A DNA stretch of 63,719 bases from Candidatus Cybelea sp. (GCA_036489315.1 DASXFZ010000006.1:1-63719); one strand, 5' to 3'. Numbered from the stretch's first letter, positions 6,851 through 16,596 are shown. Numbers and translations are program-made. Notes: a model not told the origin generated them from the letters alone.

Positions 6851-8380
6851 TTGAAACGGTTAGTCGGATTGCTTGCGGCGCTGGCATTCGTTAACGCGGC
6901 GCCGTCTCTCGCAGCGCAGGCCGCAGGATCGGCGAAGGCTTCGCCAGCGGCGCCGGCCGCGGGCACCGAGGTCGCGGACTCGGTGACGCACCACACGCTG
7001 GCGATGAACGGGACCACGCTCGCCTACACGGCGCGTGCCGGGACGATCACGCTAAAGGGGCCCGACGAGAAGCCGACGGCGAAAATGTTTTACGTTGCGT
7101 ACACGCTCGACGGCAGCGATCCGAACCGCCGCCCGGTTACCTTTCTCTACAACGGCGGCCCCGGCAGCAGCACGATGTGGCTGCACATGGGCTCCTTTGG
7201 GCCGGTGCGCGTTGCAACGGCGGACGGCACGCTGACCGGTCCACCGCCGTACCACATCGCCGCCAATCAGTACAGCCTGCTGGCTCGCAGCGACCTAGTG
7301 TTTATCGACATGCCCGGAACCGGCTTCGGCCGAATCGACGCAAAGCCGAGCGAGTTCTTCGGGCTCGATCAGGACGTTCGCGCGTTCGCGCAGTTCATTC
7401 AGCGATATATCACCACATTCGGACGTTGGAACTCACCCAAGTTTCTCTTCGGCGAAAGCTACGGCACGACGCGCTCCGCCGCGCTGGTCGACTACCTGGA
7501 GCGCAACGCCGGCATCGGTATCAACGGTGTGGTGCTGCAGTCGACGATTTTGAACTTCGGCCTCGACAACGGCGAGGTGGGCGGCGACGACTGGGGATAC
7601 ATCCTCTACTTGCCGACGGAGGCGGCGACGGCGTGGTATCACAAGACGCTGCCCAATTCGCCGGCCGCCTTGGGTGCGCTGCTGCCTGGCGTCGAGCGCT
7701 TCGCACTGGGTGAGTATGCCGACGCGCTCTCCAAAGGCGCCTTCTGCCCGCCCGGCGAGTACGCCGACGTCGTCTCGAAGCTGCACCAGTACCTTGGCGT
7801 CTCCGACCAATACATTCGCAACTCGGACTTGCGCATTCCGTACAACCGGCTGGAGAGCGAGCTGCTGCGCGGCCAAGGCGTCGCGGTCGGACGGCTCGAC
7901 TCGCGTTTTCAAACGCCGTCGCTGGACCGCGTCGAGGATCAGCCCGACTGGGACCCCGCCGACGCCGCGATCGACTCGGCGTTCACGGCGGCGGTGAACT
8001 CCTACCTGCGCGGACCACTCGCGTACAGTACGCCGCTGCTCTATAACAAGAGCGCGTACCGCGAGATCCGCGCTGCCGGCGGCTGGGACTTCAAGCATCG
8101 CGGGATCTCGCAGCCCGACGTCTCGGTCGACCTAGGAGAGGCGCTTTCGTATAACCCCGATCTGCGAATTTTCTCGGCGAACGGGTACTACGACTTTGCC
8201 ACTCCGTACTTCGAGACGATGTACGTGCTCGGACACCTCGGCGTGCTGCCCGCGCTGCAGAAAAACATCACGTACGGTTTCTATCCATCGGGGCACATGA
8301 TCTACCTGCAGCCGCAGGCAATCGCATCGATGCACAACGACCTCGAGCGTTGGTATGCCGCCACGCTGGCGGGGCACTAG
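6851..8380 (+). CDS. S10 family serine carboxypeptidase, exported
   Basis: Releases C-terminal residues from peptides, probably outside the cytoplasm. The start is TTG at 6851, with ACAGGAGAG at a good distance; it yields a signal peptide (LLAALAFVNAAPSLAAQA). The S10 marks are all present: NGGPGSSTMWLHMGSFGP (oxyanion region), FGESYG with the nucleophile Ser, YNPDLRIFSANGYYDFATP with the Asp, and YPSGHMIYLQP with the His. 509 residues is normal for bacterial S10. The next gene is a close paralogue three bases downstream, so the pair is a tandem duplication in one transcript. Confidence 0.93.
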   Translation: MKRLVGLLAALAFVNAAPSLAAQAAGSAKASPAAPAAGTEVADSVTHHTLAMNGTTLAYTARAGTITLKGPDEKPTAKMFYVAYTLDGSDPNRRPVTFLYNGGPGSSTMWLHMGSFGPVRVATADGTLTGPPPYHIAANQYSLLARSDLVFIDMPGTGFGRIDAKPSEFFGLDQDVRAFAQFIQRYITTFGRWNSPKFLFGESYGTTRSAALVDYLERNAGIGINGVVLQSTILNFGLDNGEVGGDDWGYILYLPTEAATAWYHKTLPNSPAALGALLPGVERFALGEYADALSKGAFCPPGEYADVVSKLHQYLGVSDQYIRNSDLRIPYNRLESELLRGQGVAVGRLDSRFQTPSLDRVEDQPDWDPADAAIDSAFTAAVNSYLRGPLAYSTPLLYNKSAYREIRAAGGWDFKHRGISQPDVSVDLGEALSYNPDLRIFSANGYYDFATPYFETMYVLGHLGVLPALQKNITYGFYPSGHMIYLQPQAIASMHNDLERWYAATLAGH

Positions 8381-8383
8381 GAG

Positions 8384-9906
8384 ATGCACAGCCTGAAGTA
8401 CTCCGCTGCTGCGGCCTTCCTCGCATTCGTGGCGGCGTCTGCACCGGCCGCCACCGAATCCAAGGGCGCACCCTCGCCGATCGTTCCCGACTCGGTAACG
8501 ACGCACTCGATCGTTCTCCACGCAAACCGGTACGACTACACCGCGCGCGCGGGGTTGATCGCGCTGCGGGATACGAACGAGAAGCAGACCGCGACGATGT
8601 TCTACACGGCGTATACGCTCAACGGAGCCAACCCGCGCACACGCCCGGTGACCTTCTTCTACAACGGCGGCCCCGGGAGCGCGACGATCTGGCTGCGGAT
8701 GGGCTCGTTCGGCCCGGTCCGCGTCGTCGTGGGTAACGCGTCGATGACGCCGCCCGCGCCCTATCGTTTAGTAGGAAATCAATACTCGCTGCTCGATACG
8801 AGTGACCTCGTCTTCGTCGACATGGCTGCGAGCGGATACGGACGAATCCTGCCCGGCGCGGACCCCAAGAAGATCTTCGGCAGCGACAACGACGTGAAGG
8901 CCTTCGCGCAGTTCGTCGAGCGCTATCTCAAGCGATTCAACCGCTGGAACTCGCCGAAGTTTCTCTTTGGTGAGTCTTACGGCACACCGCGCTCGGCGAT
9001 GCTGGTCGATTATCTGCAGAGCCAAGGCATCGGCGTCAACGGCGTCGTCCTGCAGTCGTCGATCCTGAACTTCGGGCTGGCCTCATCCGACACGTACGGC
9101 GGCGCGAGCACCGACGACTGGCAGTACATTTTCGCTCTACCGACCGAAGCCGCCACGGCCTGGTACTTCAAAGCGGTGCCGGGCGCTCCGCGCAGCCTCC
9201 CGGAATATGTTAATCAGGTACGCGACTTCGCCATGGGCGAGTACCGCAACGCGCTCGCCCAGGGTGCGACCCTGCCGCCCGCCGAGTACGATAGAATCGT
9301 GGCGCAGCTGCACCATTACACCGGCATCTCGGAGGCCTACATCCGCAGCGCTGACCTGCGCATCGACGGCTCGCGCTTCCTGGCGGAGTTCCGGCGCAAT
9401 CAGGGCAGAACACAAGGCGCGTATGACGGCCGCTACTGGCTGTATACCGTCGACCGCGAATCGCCCAACCCGCAGCTCGAGGCCACCGACGCCGCTATCG
9501 ACGCGGCATACGTTGCATCACAGAACGCGTACTTTCACGACACGCTCAAGTACCAAACGCCGCTGCTCTACTCACGGGAGCGTATGCGACCATCTCGGCA
9601 AGCGGCCCCTGGGACTACAAGCATCGCGACGAGCTGCCGCTCAACTCGGCGCGCGATCTCCAAGAGGCGATGACGAGGGATCCGAACCTGCGGGTATTTT
9701 CCGCAAACGGCTACTACGACTCGGTCACGCCGTGGCTCGCCACCATCTACGCGCTGGCCCACTTGGGGCTGGAAGCGCCGCTGCAGGGACACATCGCCTA
9801 CGGATTCTATCCGGCAGGCCACATGATCTACTTAAATCCGGTCGCGCTGGGGCAGTTCCACGACGACCTCGAGCGATGGTATCGAAGCACGTTGAACGTT
9901 CGTTAG
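8384..9906 (+). pseudogene. S10 family serine carboxypeptidase, second copy, single-base frameshift
   Basis: Paralogue of the preceding gene, with signal peptide (LKYSAAAAFLAFVAASAPA), NGGPGSATIWLRMGSFGP and FGESYG in the first frame. The frame is lost at about 9572, where one base is missing between TACTC and ACGGG, and resumes to give GAYATISASGPWDYKHRDEL, FSANGYYDSVTP (Asp) and YPAGHMIYLNP (His). With one base restored the length is a whole number of codons (507 residues) and the triad is complete. As written it would be translated as two fragments (8384-9673 and 9670-9906). Sequencing error is the leading explanation. Confidence 0.85.
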
Positions 9907-10073
9907 CGCTGCGCCGCGTGCGCTCAAAGCTGGCCTGGCAAGGGGACCAAGCGGGGGACTGCTGCCCCCGTAGCGTATAGCGGTTACCTACCCGGTTCGA
10001 GCCATGGAGGACGTGAGGTTTGTACTCCCTGGTGTTCAGGTTTCCGTTCGTTGCTTCTGAGAGGAAGAGTTCT

Positions 10074-10517
10074 ATGAAATTTCGCGTTCTTGTCGGTCTC
10101 GCCGCCGTAGGGTTCGTTTCGCTTTCTGCATGTGGAAGCATCAACACGACGGGCGGCCTAGGCGGCACACCGGCCGCTAATGCGGTCATCCCGCTAACCA
10201 GTACTCTGATGGTCACAGCACGCTATGGAAAGAGCCCGATTCCCCATTTGGAAATTACGTTGACCCGAGGCACCTGGCCTAAGGGTAAGCTGATCGCAAA
10301 AGGCAAGACCGGGCCGATGGGCCGAGTCACGTTGTCCGGCAACTGGACGGCGCAAGAAACAATCTGTGTGGGGGGCAAATACGTCAGAGCCTCCGGCATC
10401 TTCGAGGCGAGTCATTGCGAACGGCCCGCCCCTCGATCCGTCACTCTGGACTTCCAGCCACATCACGACTCGATCGGCGGCACCCCCCGTCGCGATCTAC
10501 AGGAGAACAGGAAGTGA
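10074..10517 (+). CDS. Small lipoprotein, Ig-like fold possible
   Basis: 147 residues. The ATG at 10074 has GAGAGGAAGAG upstream. The signal ends in the lipobox LSAC. The mature part (LMVTARYGKSPIPHLEITLT, then GKTGPMGRVTLSGNWTAQET) resembles the short beta-sandwich modules with a Gly-Lys-Thr turn seen in carboxypeptidase-regulatory-like and SpaA-like domains; this is a pattern impression only. Its TGA overlaps the GTG of the next gene, so the two are co-translated. Confidence 0.7.
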   Translation: MKFRVLVGLAAVGFVSLSACGSINTTGGLGGTPAANAVIPLTSTLMVTARYGKSPIPHLEITLTRGTWPKGKLIAKGKTGPMGRVTLSGNWTAQETICVGGKYVRASGIFEASHCERPAPRSVTLDFQPHHDSIGGTPRRDLQENRK

Positions 10518-10873
10518 GCTTCTTACGCCTATCTGCAACGGCGGCCGCGTTGGTCGCACTGTACCTCTTCGGAACGCTCGCTGCGGTGCATGCCGGAACC
10601 TTGCCCAATATCAGCGGTACGTGGTACGCGCAAGGAGATGCTGCAAAGCGCTGCCATATCGAGCAGAGTGGGCTTGACGTTTCGTTTACCAACGAGATTG
10701 GCTCTCACGCGCACGGCAAATTTACCGATCCGTCCACGCTTTCGGCGAGCTGGCCGGACTGGCATAACTCAGCGGGCGTGGGGCCGCGCACCACGTACAC
10801 CGGCACCATCGGCAGCGGTCTCTCGGTGATTCGCTGGAGCAACGGCACGTACTGGACGCGACATCCGCGCTAG
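10514..10873 (+). CDS. Small exported protein
   Basis: 119 residues. The GTG at 10514 is chosen because it overlaps the upstream stop (GTGA), has AGGAGAACAGGA ahead of it, and gives a clear signal peptide (ATAAALVALYLFGTLAAVHA). The mature protein starts with LPNISGTWYAQGDAAKRCHI and contains further Ser/Gly/Trp-rich strands (SASWPDWHNS, VIRWSNGTYWTRHPR), suggesting a small all-beta domain. No named family is recognised. It ends directly against the DUF1003 gene on the other strand. Confidence 0.7.
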   Translation: MSFLRLSATAAALVALYLFGTLAAVHAGTLPNISGTWYAQGDAAKRCHIEQSGLDVSFTNEIGSHAHGKFTDPSTLSASWPDWHNSAGVGPRTTYTGTIGSGLSVIRWSNGTYWTRHPR

Positions 10874-11320
10874 CTAGTCCGGCGACGTCGCCAGCATCTT
10901 GGCCTGCGCCGCAAGGTCCGAAACGTCGATTCCGGCGTGCTGCGCGATCTGCAGCAGCAGCTTATTTTGAAGTTCCTGATGGTAGAGCAGGCGCGAGATC
11001 GAGTCGTGATCGGCTTCCGCGCGCAGCTCGGCGTGCTGCGTCTGCTGCTTTTGCGCGACGGCGATCACGAAGATCAGGATCAACTGCAAAACGTTCGAGC
11101 ACGTAAGAAGAAAGACGAAGGGGAAGGGATCCCAGTGCGTTGCGGCGCCGACGCCGATCCAGAGAAGTTGAACGAGGATCGCCAGGAGCAGCGCGATCGG
11201 CGCGCCCGTCGCATCGGCGATGCGGCGACAGATCTTCTCAGTCTCGCTGAGCTGATCTTGATGCTCGGCGTTGACGTCGTCGACGAGCGGGTGATCCTCG
11301 ACGTCGGTGGTGTGACTCAT
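10874..11320 (-). CDS. DUF1003 family membrane protein
   Basis: 148 residues from the ATG at 11320 (AAAGGAGAAG upstream; it overlaps the purN stop as ATGA). The DUF1003 core is visible: a cytoplasmic start, two membrane helices (APIALLLAILVQLLWIGVG and FPFVFLLTCSNVLQLILIF) and a following AQKQQTQHAELRAEADH helix that carries the family's R/A-D/E pattern. The C-terminal tail (LQNKLLLQIAQHAG) is helical. The role of the family is unknown; a place at the end of a purine operon is probably incidental. Confidence 0.85.
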   Translation of the reverse strand: MSHTTDVEDHPLVDDVNAEHQDQLSETEKICRRIADATGAPIALLLAILVQLLWIGVGAATHWDPFPFVFLLTCSNVLQLILIFVIAVAQKQQTQHAELRAEADHDSISRLLYHQELQNKLLLQIAQHAGIDVSDLAAQAKMLATSPD

Positions 11321-12456
11321 TGGGACTTCTCCTTTCGAGCGACGCTGGGAGGGCGTTCGAAGAGCCAGCGGATGACGGCGGCGTTCACCAGCTTGTGCTC
11401 TTCGCGGTGAAGGCGCTCCATCAGCGCTGCCTCTTCTTCCGCGGGTGCGACGCGAAGCGGTTTTCGCGCCAGGACTGGTCCCCGATCGGTCGCCGGCGTT
11501 ACGCGGTGAACGGTTGCGCCGATCCACGAACTTTCGCCCGCGAGCGCATCGCGCACCGCGTGCGGGCCGCGAAACGCGGGGATCCGCGTACCGTCAGGCA
11601 TCACGACCGAATCCTCCGCCGGGTCGAGCGGCAAGTAGGCCGGATGAAGGTTCAGCAGGTCCGGAAAAGCGCGCACGAACGGCTCCGCGAGCAAATGCAT
11701 CCAGCCCAGCAGCAGCACGAGATCCGGCTCGTGCGAAGCCGCCTCCTCGAGCAAGCGCGCGTCGTACTGCGCGCGCGTCTCTCGCGCACGATCCCAGCTG
11801 AGCGCTCGAACCGCGGGCACGCCGCCCCGGCGAGCCCGTTCGAGGGCGAACGCGCGCGAATCGTTGCTGACGACCGCGACGACCTCTACCGGCAAGCTTC
11901 CCGCCCCCGACGCGTCGAGCACGGCCTGTAGATTGCTTCCGTTCCCTGAAGCCAAAACCAGCGTGCGCGGCCGCGGCGCCAGCAGCGCGCTGCGCTCGAA
12001 TCGTTCCGCGATGCGCGCGCCGGCCGCGTCGGCGTAGTAGCGGATCAGCGCTTCACCGTTAACCGCCGGTATCAGTGCGCGCCCGTAGCCGCGATCGGCA
12101 AGGCCCGCGAGCGCGCGGCGCAGCAGCGCGACCCCTAGGCCGCTCTTGCGTTCGGCGGCGGCAACGCCGAACGGCCCGAAGAGGCCCACGTCCGGCGCGC
12201 GGCCCAGCCCCGCGAGCCAGCGAAAGCGCAATCCTTGCGCGCAGATCGTCGCAAAGCCGATCGGCGTGGTCACGCGGCGCGCGATCAGCGTTGCGCCCGC
12301 TGCCGCCTCCGAGCTCCAGGTTGCGCTGAACGTTTCGTCGATCCATGCCAACGTGCGCTCGTCGGCGGGTGCCGCCGCGGAGATGGCGCCTTGCGGTGCA
12401 GGAGGGAGAGCGGAGAGCGTATCGAGGTCGACGATGAGATTGACGAGCGTCGACAC
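11317..12456 (-). CDS. purN: GNAT acetyltransferase-like domain fused to phosphoribosylglycinamide formyltransferase
   Basis: 379 residues, far longer than ordinary PurN (about 200). Residues 165-370 are PurN, which adds a formyl group from 10-formyltetrahydrofolate to GAR: LVLASGNGSNLQA (phosphate loop), NLHPAYLP with the catalytic Asn and His, and ATVHRVTPATDRGPV with the Asp. Residues 30-160 look like a GNAT fold, with VAAAERKSGLGVALLRRAL matching the acetyl-CoA loop and YYADAAGARI the last strand. Both parts are in one uninterrupted frame. purM ends one base before it and DUF1003 overlaps its stop. What the GNAT part modifies is unknown. Confidence 0.9.
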   Translation of the reverse strand: MSTLVNLIVDLDTLSALPPAPQGAISAAAPADERTLAWIDETFSATWSSEAAAGATLIARRVTTPIGFATICAQGLRFRWLAGLGRAPDVGLFGPFGVAAAERKSGLGVALLRRALAGLADRGYGRALIPAVNGEALIRYYADAAGARIAERFERSALLAPRPRTLVLASGNGSNLQAVLDASGAGSLPVEVVAVVSNDSRAFALERARRGGVPAVRALSWDRARETRAQYDARLLEEAASHEPDLVLLLGWMHLLAEPFVRAFPDLLNLHPAYLPLDPAEDSVVMPDGTRIPAFRGPHAVRDALAGESSWIGATVHRVTPATDRGPVLARKPLRVAPAEEEAALMERLHREEHKLVNAAVIRWLFERPPSVARKEKSQ

Positions 12457-12457
12457 G

Positions 12458-13507
12458 TCAGCTGTGAATGACTACCTGCGGTTCGTCGCCCGCGCGCGAT
12501 TCGATCCAGCCGACGACGCGTGCGCCCGAGACCGCCCCGACCGCGGCAGCCGCGTCGGTCACCGGCACGACCAGCGTATAACCGATGCCCATGTTGAAAA
12601 CCCGGTAGCGCTCCTGCGCGCTAAGATCCCCGCGCCGCACGAGCTCCGCAACGATCGGCGGCACGTTCCAGCGCTGCTGTTCGAAGACCGCTTTGACGCC
12701 CGCAGGCAGCGTGCGTCCGACGTTTTCGAGCAGACCGCCGCCGGTTATATGCGCCATCGACTTGACCCGCGCGACGCGCTCGATCGCGCGGACGTCAGCA
12801 TAATAAGAGGGATGCTCGGCGAGCAGGGCATCGGCGTACGTGCCGTCGCCGAAGGCGGCGTTCCATTCCGAACGATCGATCAGCGCACGAGCGAGCGAGT
12901 AACCATTGGTGTGCAGGCCGACGGACGGCAGTCCGACGATCGCGTCGCCGGGCTCGACGCCGCCGAGCCGCGAAAGCGCTTCGACCTCAACGATGCCGAC
13001 GATCGTGCCCGCCAGATCGAAGTGTCCGGCTTGATAGAGGCCCGGCATCTCGGCCGTCTCTCCGCCGAGGAGCGCGCAGTTGTGGCGGCGGCAGGCCTCC
13101 GCGCAGCCGCGTACGATCTCGGCGGCAACTTGCGGCTCGAGCCTGCCGACCGCGAGGTAATCTAAAAAGAAGAGCGGCGTCGCGTCGCAGACCAGAATGT
13201 CGTTGACGCAGTGATTGACGAGATCGGCCCCGACGCTGCCGTATCGTCCCAGCTCGGTGGCGACGAGCACCTTGGTGCCGACGCCGTCGGTCGAGGCAAC
13301 GAGCGCGCGGCCGCCCTCATCCGGGAGGCGGAAAATGCCGGCGAAACCGCCGATGACGTCGAGTTGCGCGGGGTGGCGCCACGCTCCGAGCACTTCCCGG
13401 TACCGCGCGACGGCTTCGTTGCCGGCGGCCACGTCGACGCCGGCGCGGGCGTAGCTCTCGGGGGCGGCTTTTTGCTCCGGACGAGGATTCTCCCAGCTTT
13501 CCGCCAT
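12458..13507 (-). CDS. purM: Phosphoribosylformylglycinamidine cyclo-ligase (AIR synthetase)
   Basis: Closes FGAM to aminoimidazole ribonucleotide using ATP. The family marks are SYARAGVDVAAGNEAV, VASTDGVGTKVLVA (nucleotide and Mg site), NHCVNDILVCDATPLFFLDY, GGETAEMPGLY and MAHITGGGLLENVGR. The ATG at 13507 is chosen because MAESWEN leads directly into the conserved start; a GTG at 13525 is an alternative. Only about 35 bases separate it from the divergent pepA start, so promoters must overlap coding sequence. It is followed after one base by the purN fusion. Confidence 0.95.
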   Translation of the reverse strand: MAESWENPRPEQKAAPESYARAGVDVAAGNEAVARYREVLGAWRHPAQLDVIGGFAGIFRLPDEGGRALVASTDGVGTKVLVATELGRYGSVGADLVNHCVNDILVCDATPLFFLDYLAVGRLEPQVAAEIVRGCAEACRRHNCALLGGETAEMPGLYQAGHFDLAGTIVGIVEVEALSRLGGVEPGDAIVGLPSVGLHTNGYSLARALIDRSEWNAAFGDGTYADALLAEHPSYYADVRAIERVARVKSMAHITGGGLLENVGRTLPAGVKAVFEQQRWNVPPIVAELVRRGDLSAQERYRVFNMGIGYTLVVPVTDAAAAVGAVSGARVVGWIESRAGDEPQVVIHS

Positions 13508-13542
13508 AGGCTGGCAGTAGTTCACCGTTCGAAAGGCTCACC

Positions 13543-15081
13543 ATGCAAGTTCGTCTTATTCACGATGCGCCCGACCACGCGCGTGCCGGAGCGCTCATCG
13601 TGCCCTTCTTTTCCGATAGCCCGCTGGAAGGCACCAGCGCGGAAGTCGACACTGCGCTCGGCGGCACGATCGCCGACGCGCTCGCCAGCAAAGAGATCGC
13701 CGGACGCCTCGGCGAGCACGTTCTCGTCTACGCAAAAGGCCAGTCCTATCGCCGGGTTCTCGCCGTTTCACTCGGCGAACGCGCGCGCTTCGAGCCCAGC
13801 TTTCTCGCCCGCTACGCCGGAAGCGCCGTACGCTATCTGGGGCGCCGCAACGTCGAGGAGATCGCATTCGCGTTGCCCGGCGAAGCCCAGGGCCACGAGG
13901 CGGCGTGCGCTTCGTTCATTGCCGAGGGCGCGATCACCGGCGCATTCGAAACGACGCTCTATCAGGGGAAGCCCGAGCGCAACATCGTGACCAACGACAT
14001 CGCGATCCTCGCCGGTTCGCTCAACGAAGCGGAGCTGCAGCGCGGGATTGCGCGCGGCAGCGCACTCGGCAATGCGGTGAACCTCGCGCGGCGCCTCGCG
14101 CTCACGCCGGCCAACGACATGACGCCCACACATCTCGCGCAAGAGGCGACAAAGGCCGCGCAGGCCGGTGGCCTCGAGATCGAAGTCTTCGACGAAGACC
14201 GGGCGCGGCGCGAAGGCATGGGATCCTTTCTATCGGTCGCGCAGGGCAGCTCGCAGCCTCCCAAGTTCATCATCATGCGCTACAACGGCGATCCGGGAAG
14301 CAAAGAGCTGCTGGCGCTCGTCGGCAAGGGCATCACCTTCGATTCCGGCGGCATCTCGATCAAGCCCGCGGAGCGCATGGAGGACATGAAGTACGACATG
14401 TCCGGCGGCGCGGGCGTGATCGCCGCGATGTCGGCGCTCGGCGCGCTAAAACCCAAACTCAACGTCGTCGGCATCGTCCCCGCAACGGAGAACATGCCCG
14501 GCGGTAAAGCGACCAAACCGGGCGATATCGTCACCGCGATGAACGGCAAAACGATCGAAGTGATCAACACCGATGCCGAGGGACGCTTGGTTCTCGCCGA
14601 CGGGCTGACGTATGCAAACAAGCTCGGCGCGACGAAGATCGTCGACGCCGCCACGCTTACGGGCGCCTGCGTTATCGCGCTCGGGCACGCGAGCTCCGCG
14701 GCCGTCACCAACAACGAGGCCTTTGGCGCAGAGTTCCTCGCGGCGGCCAAGCCGACCGGCGAACGCTACTGGCAAATGCCGTACTACGACGACTACCTCA
14801 CCGCGATGAAGAGCGATATCGCCGATCTGAAGAACACCGGCGGCCGCGCGGCGGGAACGCTGACGGCAGCGGCGTTCTTGCGCGAGTTCGTCGACTCGAC
14901 GCCCTGGATTCACCTCGACATCGCCGGCACCGCCTATCTCGACAACGAATCGGCGTGGCAAGCGAAGGGTCCGACGGGAACTCCGGTCCGCGCGTTCATC
15001 GCTTTGGTAGAATCGCTCGCGCGCGGCGGCGCCGAAAAAGCCTCTCCGAACGGAGCGAGGACGGCAGAGATAAAGGTGTGA
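13543..15081 (+). CDS. pepA: Leucyl aminopeptidase (M17 family)
   Basis: Cytosolic two-metal aminopeptidase removing N-terminal residues. 512 residues, normal length. The catalytic half is clear: VGKGITFDSGGISIKP (metal-binding Lys and Asp), MKYDMSGGAGVIAAM, and NTDAEGRLVLADGL, the M17 signature with metal ligands. The N-terminal macro-like half is present. GAAAGG precedes the ATG. It is divergent from purM and overlaps panB at its 3' end. Confidence 0.96.
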   Translation: MQVRLIHDAPDHARAGALIVPFFSDSPLEGTSAEVDTALGGTIADALASKEIAGRLGEHVLVYAKGQSYRRVLAVSLGERARFEPSFLARYAGSAVRYLGRRNVEEIAFALPGEAQGHEAACASFIAEGAITGAFETTLYQGKPERNIVTNDIAILAGSLNEAELQRGIARGSALGNAVNLARRLALTPANDMTPTHLAQEATKAAQAGGLEIEVFDEDRARREGMGSFLSVAQGSSQPPKFIIMRYNGDPGSKELLALVGKGITFDSGGISIKPAERMEDMKYDMSGGAGVIAAMSALGALKPKLNVVGIVPATENMPGGKATKPGDIVTAMNGKTIEVINTDAEGRLVLADGLTYANKLGATKIVDAATLTGACVIALGHASSAAVTNNEAFGAEFLAAAKPTGERYWQMPYYDDYLTAMKSDIADLKNTGGRAAGTLTAAAFLREFVDSTPWIHLDIAGTAYLDNESAWQAKGPTGTPVRAFIALVESLARGGAEKASPNGARTAEIKV

Positions 15082-15905
15082 AGGCAGCACGCAACGGCCG
15101 GGAGAGCGCCCGTCCGTACGAGCCGGAGAAGAATCCGGCCATCCGCCGCCTGACGGCGGGAGCGATAAAACGCCGCAAGGGCAAGACGATCTTTCCGATT
15201 GCGACCGCGTACGACGCGCCGTTCGCACAGTTCGTCGAGCGGGCCGGCATCGACGTCGTCTTGGTCGGCGACAGCGTGGGCAACGTCGTACTCGGCTACG
15301 ACGAGACCACACCCGTGACGCTCGAGAACATGATCTATCATACGCAGGCCGTCGCGCGCGGAACGACGCGCGCGCATATCATGGCCGATATGCCCTTCGG
15401 CTCGTATCAAGTGAGCAACGAGGACGCGCTGCGCTCGGCAATCGCGCTGGTGAAAGCGGGCGGCGCGTGTTCGGTCAAACTCGAAGGCGGCCGCGATCAG
15501 GCCGAGCGGATTCGGGCGATCACCGGCGCCGGCATTCCGGTCGTCGGCCACATCGGCGTAACGCCGCAGACCGCCGGGCTCGGCCCGGGCTTCAAGATGC
15601 GCACGCACCGCGATCGATTGATCGACGACGCGCGCTCGGTCGAAACGGCGGGCGCCTACGCGATCGTTCTCGAGGTCGTCGACTACGAGATCTCGCGCGA
15701 AATCACCGAGATGCTCTCGATCCCGACGATCGGCATCGGCTCGGGGCCGCACTGTGATTCGCAAGTGCTCGTGCTCCACGATATTCTCGGCATGTATCCG
15801 CACTCACCCAGCTTTGCCAAACGCTACGCCGAGATCGGCGAAATGGCGACGCAAGCGCTGCAAGCCTACGCGCGCGACGTCTCCGAGCGCACCTTTCCGG
15901 CCTAG
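15078..15905 (+). CDS. panB: 3-methyl-2-oxobutanoate hydroxymethyltransferase
   Basis: First committed step of pantothenate synthesis: transfers a hydroxymethyl group from methylenetetrahydrofolate to alpha-ketoisovalerate. The start is GTG at 15078, overlapping the pepA stop (GTGTGA) with GATAAAGG upstream. Motifs include FPIATAYDAPFAQFVERAGI, VVLVGDSVGNVVLGYD (Mg-binding Asp), AHIMADMPFGSYQ, VKLEGGRDQAERI, GHIGVTPQTAGLG and IPTIGIGSGPHCDSQVLVLHD. 275 residues, normal. No panC follows; the gene shares a transcript with pepA. A GCCGGC-loop-GCCGGC hairpin lies 11 bases after the stop. Confidence 0.96.
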   Translation: MKAARNGRESARPYEPEKNPAIRRLTAGAIKRRKGKTIFPIATAYDAPFAQFVERAGIDVVLVGDSVGNVVLGYDETTPVTLENMIYHTQAVARGTTRAHIMADMPFGSYQVSNEDALRSAIALVKAGGACSVKLEGGRDQAERIRAITGAGIPVVGHIGVTPQTAGLGPGFKMRTHRDRLIDDARSVETAGAYAIVLEVVDYEISREITEMLSIPTIGIGSGPHCDSQVLVLHDILGMYPHSPSFAKRYAEIGEMATQALQAYARDVSERTFPA

Positions 15906-16000
15906 GACCGATAGCGCCGGCCACAGTGCCGGCCAGTTGGCACTCTAGGCGGCTAGGCTCTTTCGTATGCTGGAAACGAACGACTCATCCGATCCGCTGA

Positions 16001-16531
16001 TCATCGCGCTCCGCGCTTTCGAGCGCGTGCTTCTTGCGTGCGACGCCACACCTCGAGCGCGTCGACGCGGCGCCGAAGGAAGCCGAGCTCCTCAACGAGC
16101 GCCAGACCACCCTTGGCCAACTGACCGGCTTGCCCCGGCAACGGTGATTCCGCTTCGTCCTCGGCGTCGCTAGGCGAGGCCTCGCGGACCTGCGCGCCGG
16201 CCCGCTCGAGCGCGGCGGTGACGAAGCTCGCCGCGCGAGCGCGTGCCGCTTCGCTGAGCTTTCGCCCGATGGGACGAACCTCGAGAATCATCGCCGATTT
16301 GTTGGCTTCGACCAACAAGCGCGAATCGTCGCGCTCGAGCCCGTAGAGCGTCTCAGCGCTCGTCCCAAGGGCGCGCGCGATGCGCACGACGACGCTGACC
16401 GAGGGGTTCAGCCGCTGGTCGGATTCGATCTTAAAGAGCGTTGGGTGATTGACTTCGGCCCGGCGCGCGAGCTCGTTCTGCGACCATCCCAAAGCACGGC
16501 GCCGCGCGGCAATCCTTTTTCCCAGCGTCAC
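16001..16531 (-). CDS. XRE-type helix-turn-helix regulator
   Basis: An HTH domain of the Cro/C1 type lies at the start (LGKRIAARRRALGWSQNELA, then EVNHPTLFKIESDQRLNPS and VVRIARALGTS), followed by about 100 residues without a recognised ligand domain but with a helical end (LALVEELGFLRRRVDALEV). The GTG at 16531 is chosen because it begins just before the HTH; no clear ribosome binding site helps, and starts further upstream would run into purF. It lies 65 bases downstream of purF in the same direction and could regulate the cluster, which is inference. Confidence 0.75.
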   Translation of the reverse strand: MTLGKRIAARRRALGWSQNELARRAEVNHPTLFKIESDQRLNPSVSVVVRIARALGTSAETLYGLERDDSRLLVEANKSAMILEVRPIGRKLSEAARARAASFVTAALERAGAQVREASPSDAEDEAESPLPGQAGQLAKGGLALVEELGFLRRRVDALEVWRRTQEARARKRGAR

Positions 16532-16596
16532 CCATTTGGACTGTAGCGTGCCGTAAGCAAGACCCTTGAACCACGTGGTCTTGGCAGTTGGTACTG

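Noticed and set aside
9945-9980. GCGGGGG-loop-CCCCCGT hairpin as a terminator of the S10 pair
   Set aside because: The stem is good but no T run follows; function cannot be supported from sequence alone.
15967-16173. Short plus-strand frame after panB
   Set aside because: It lies opposite the well-supported HTH gene and has no ribosome binding site or recognisable content.
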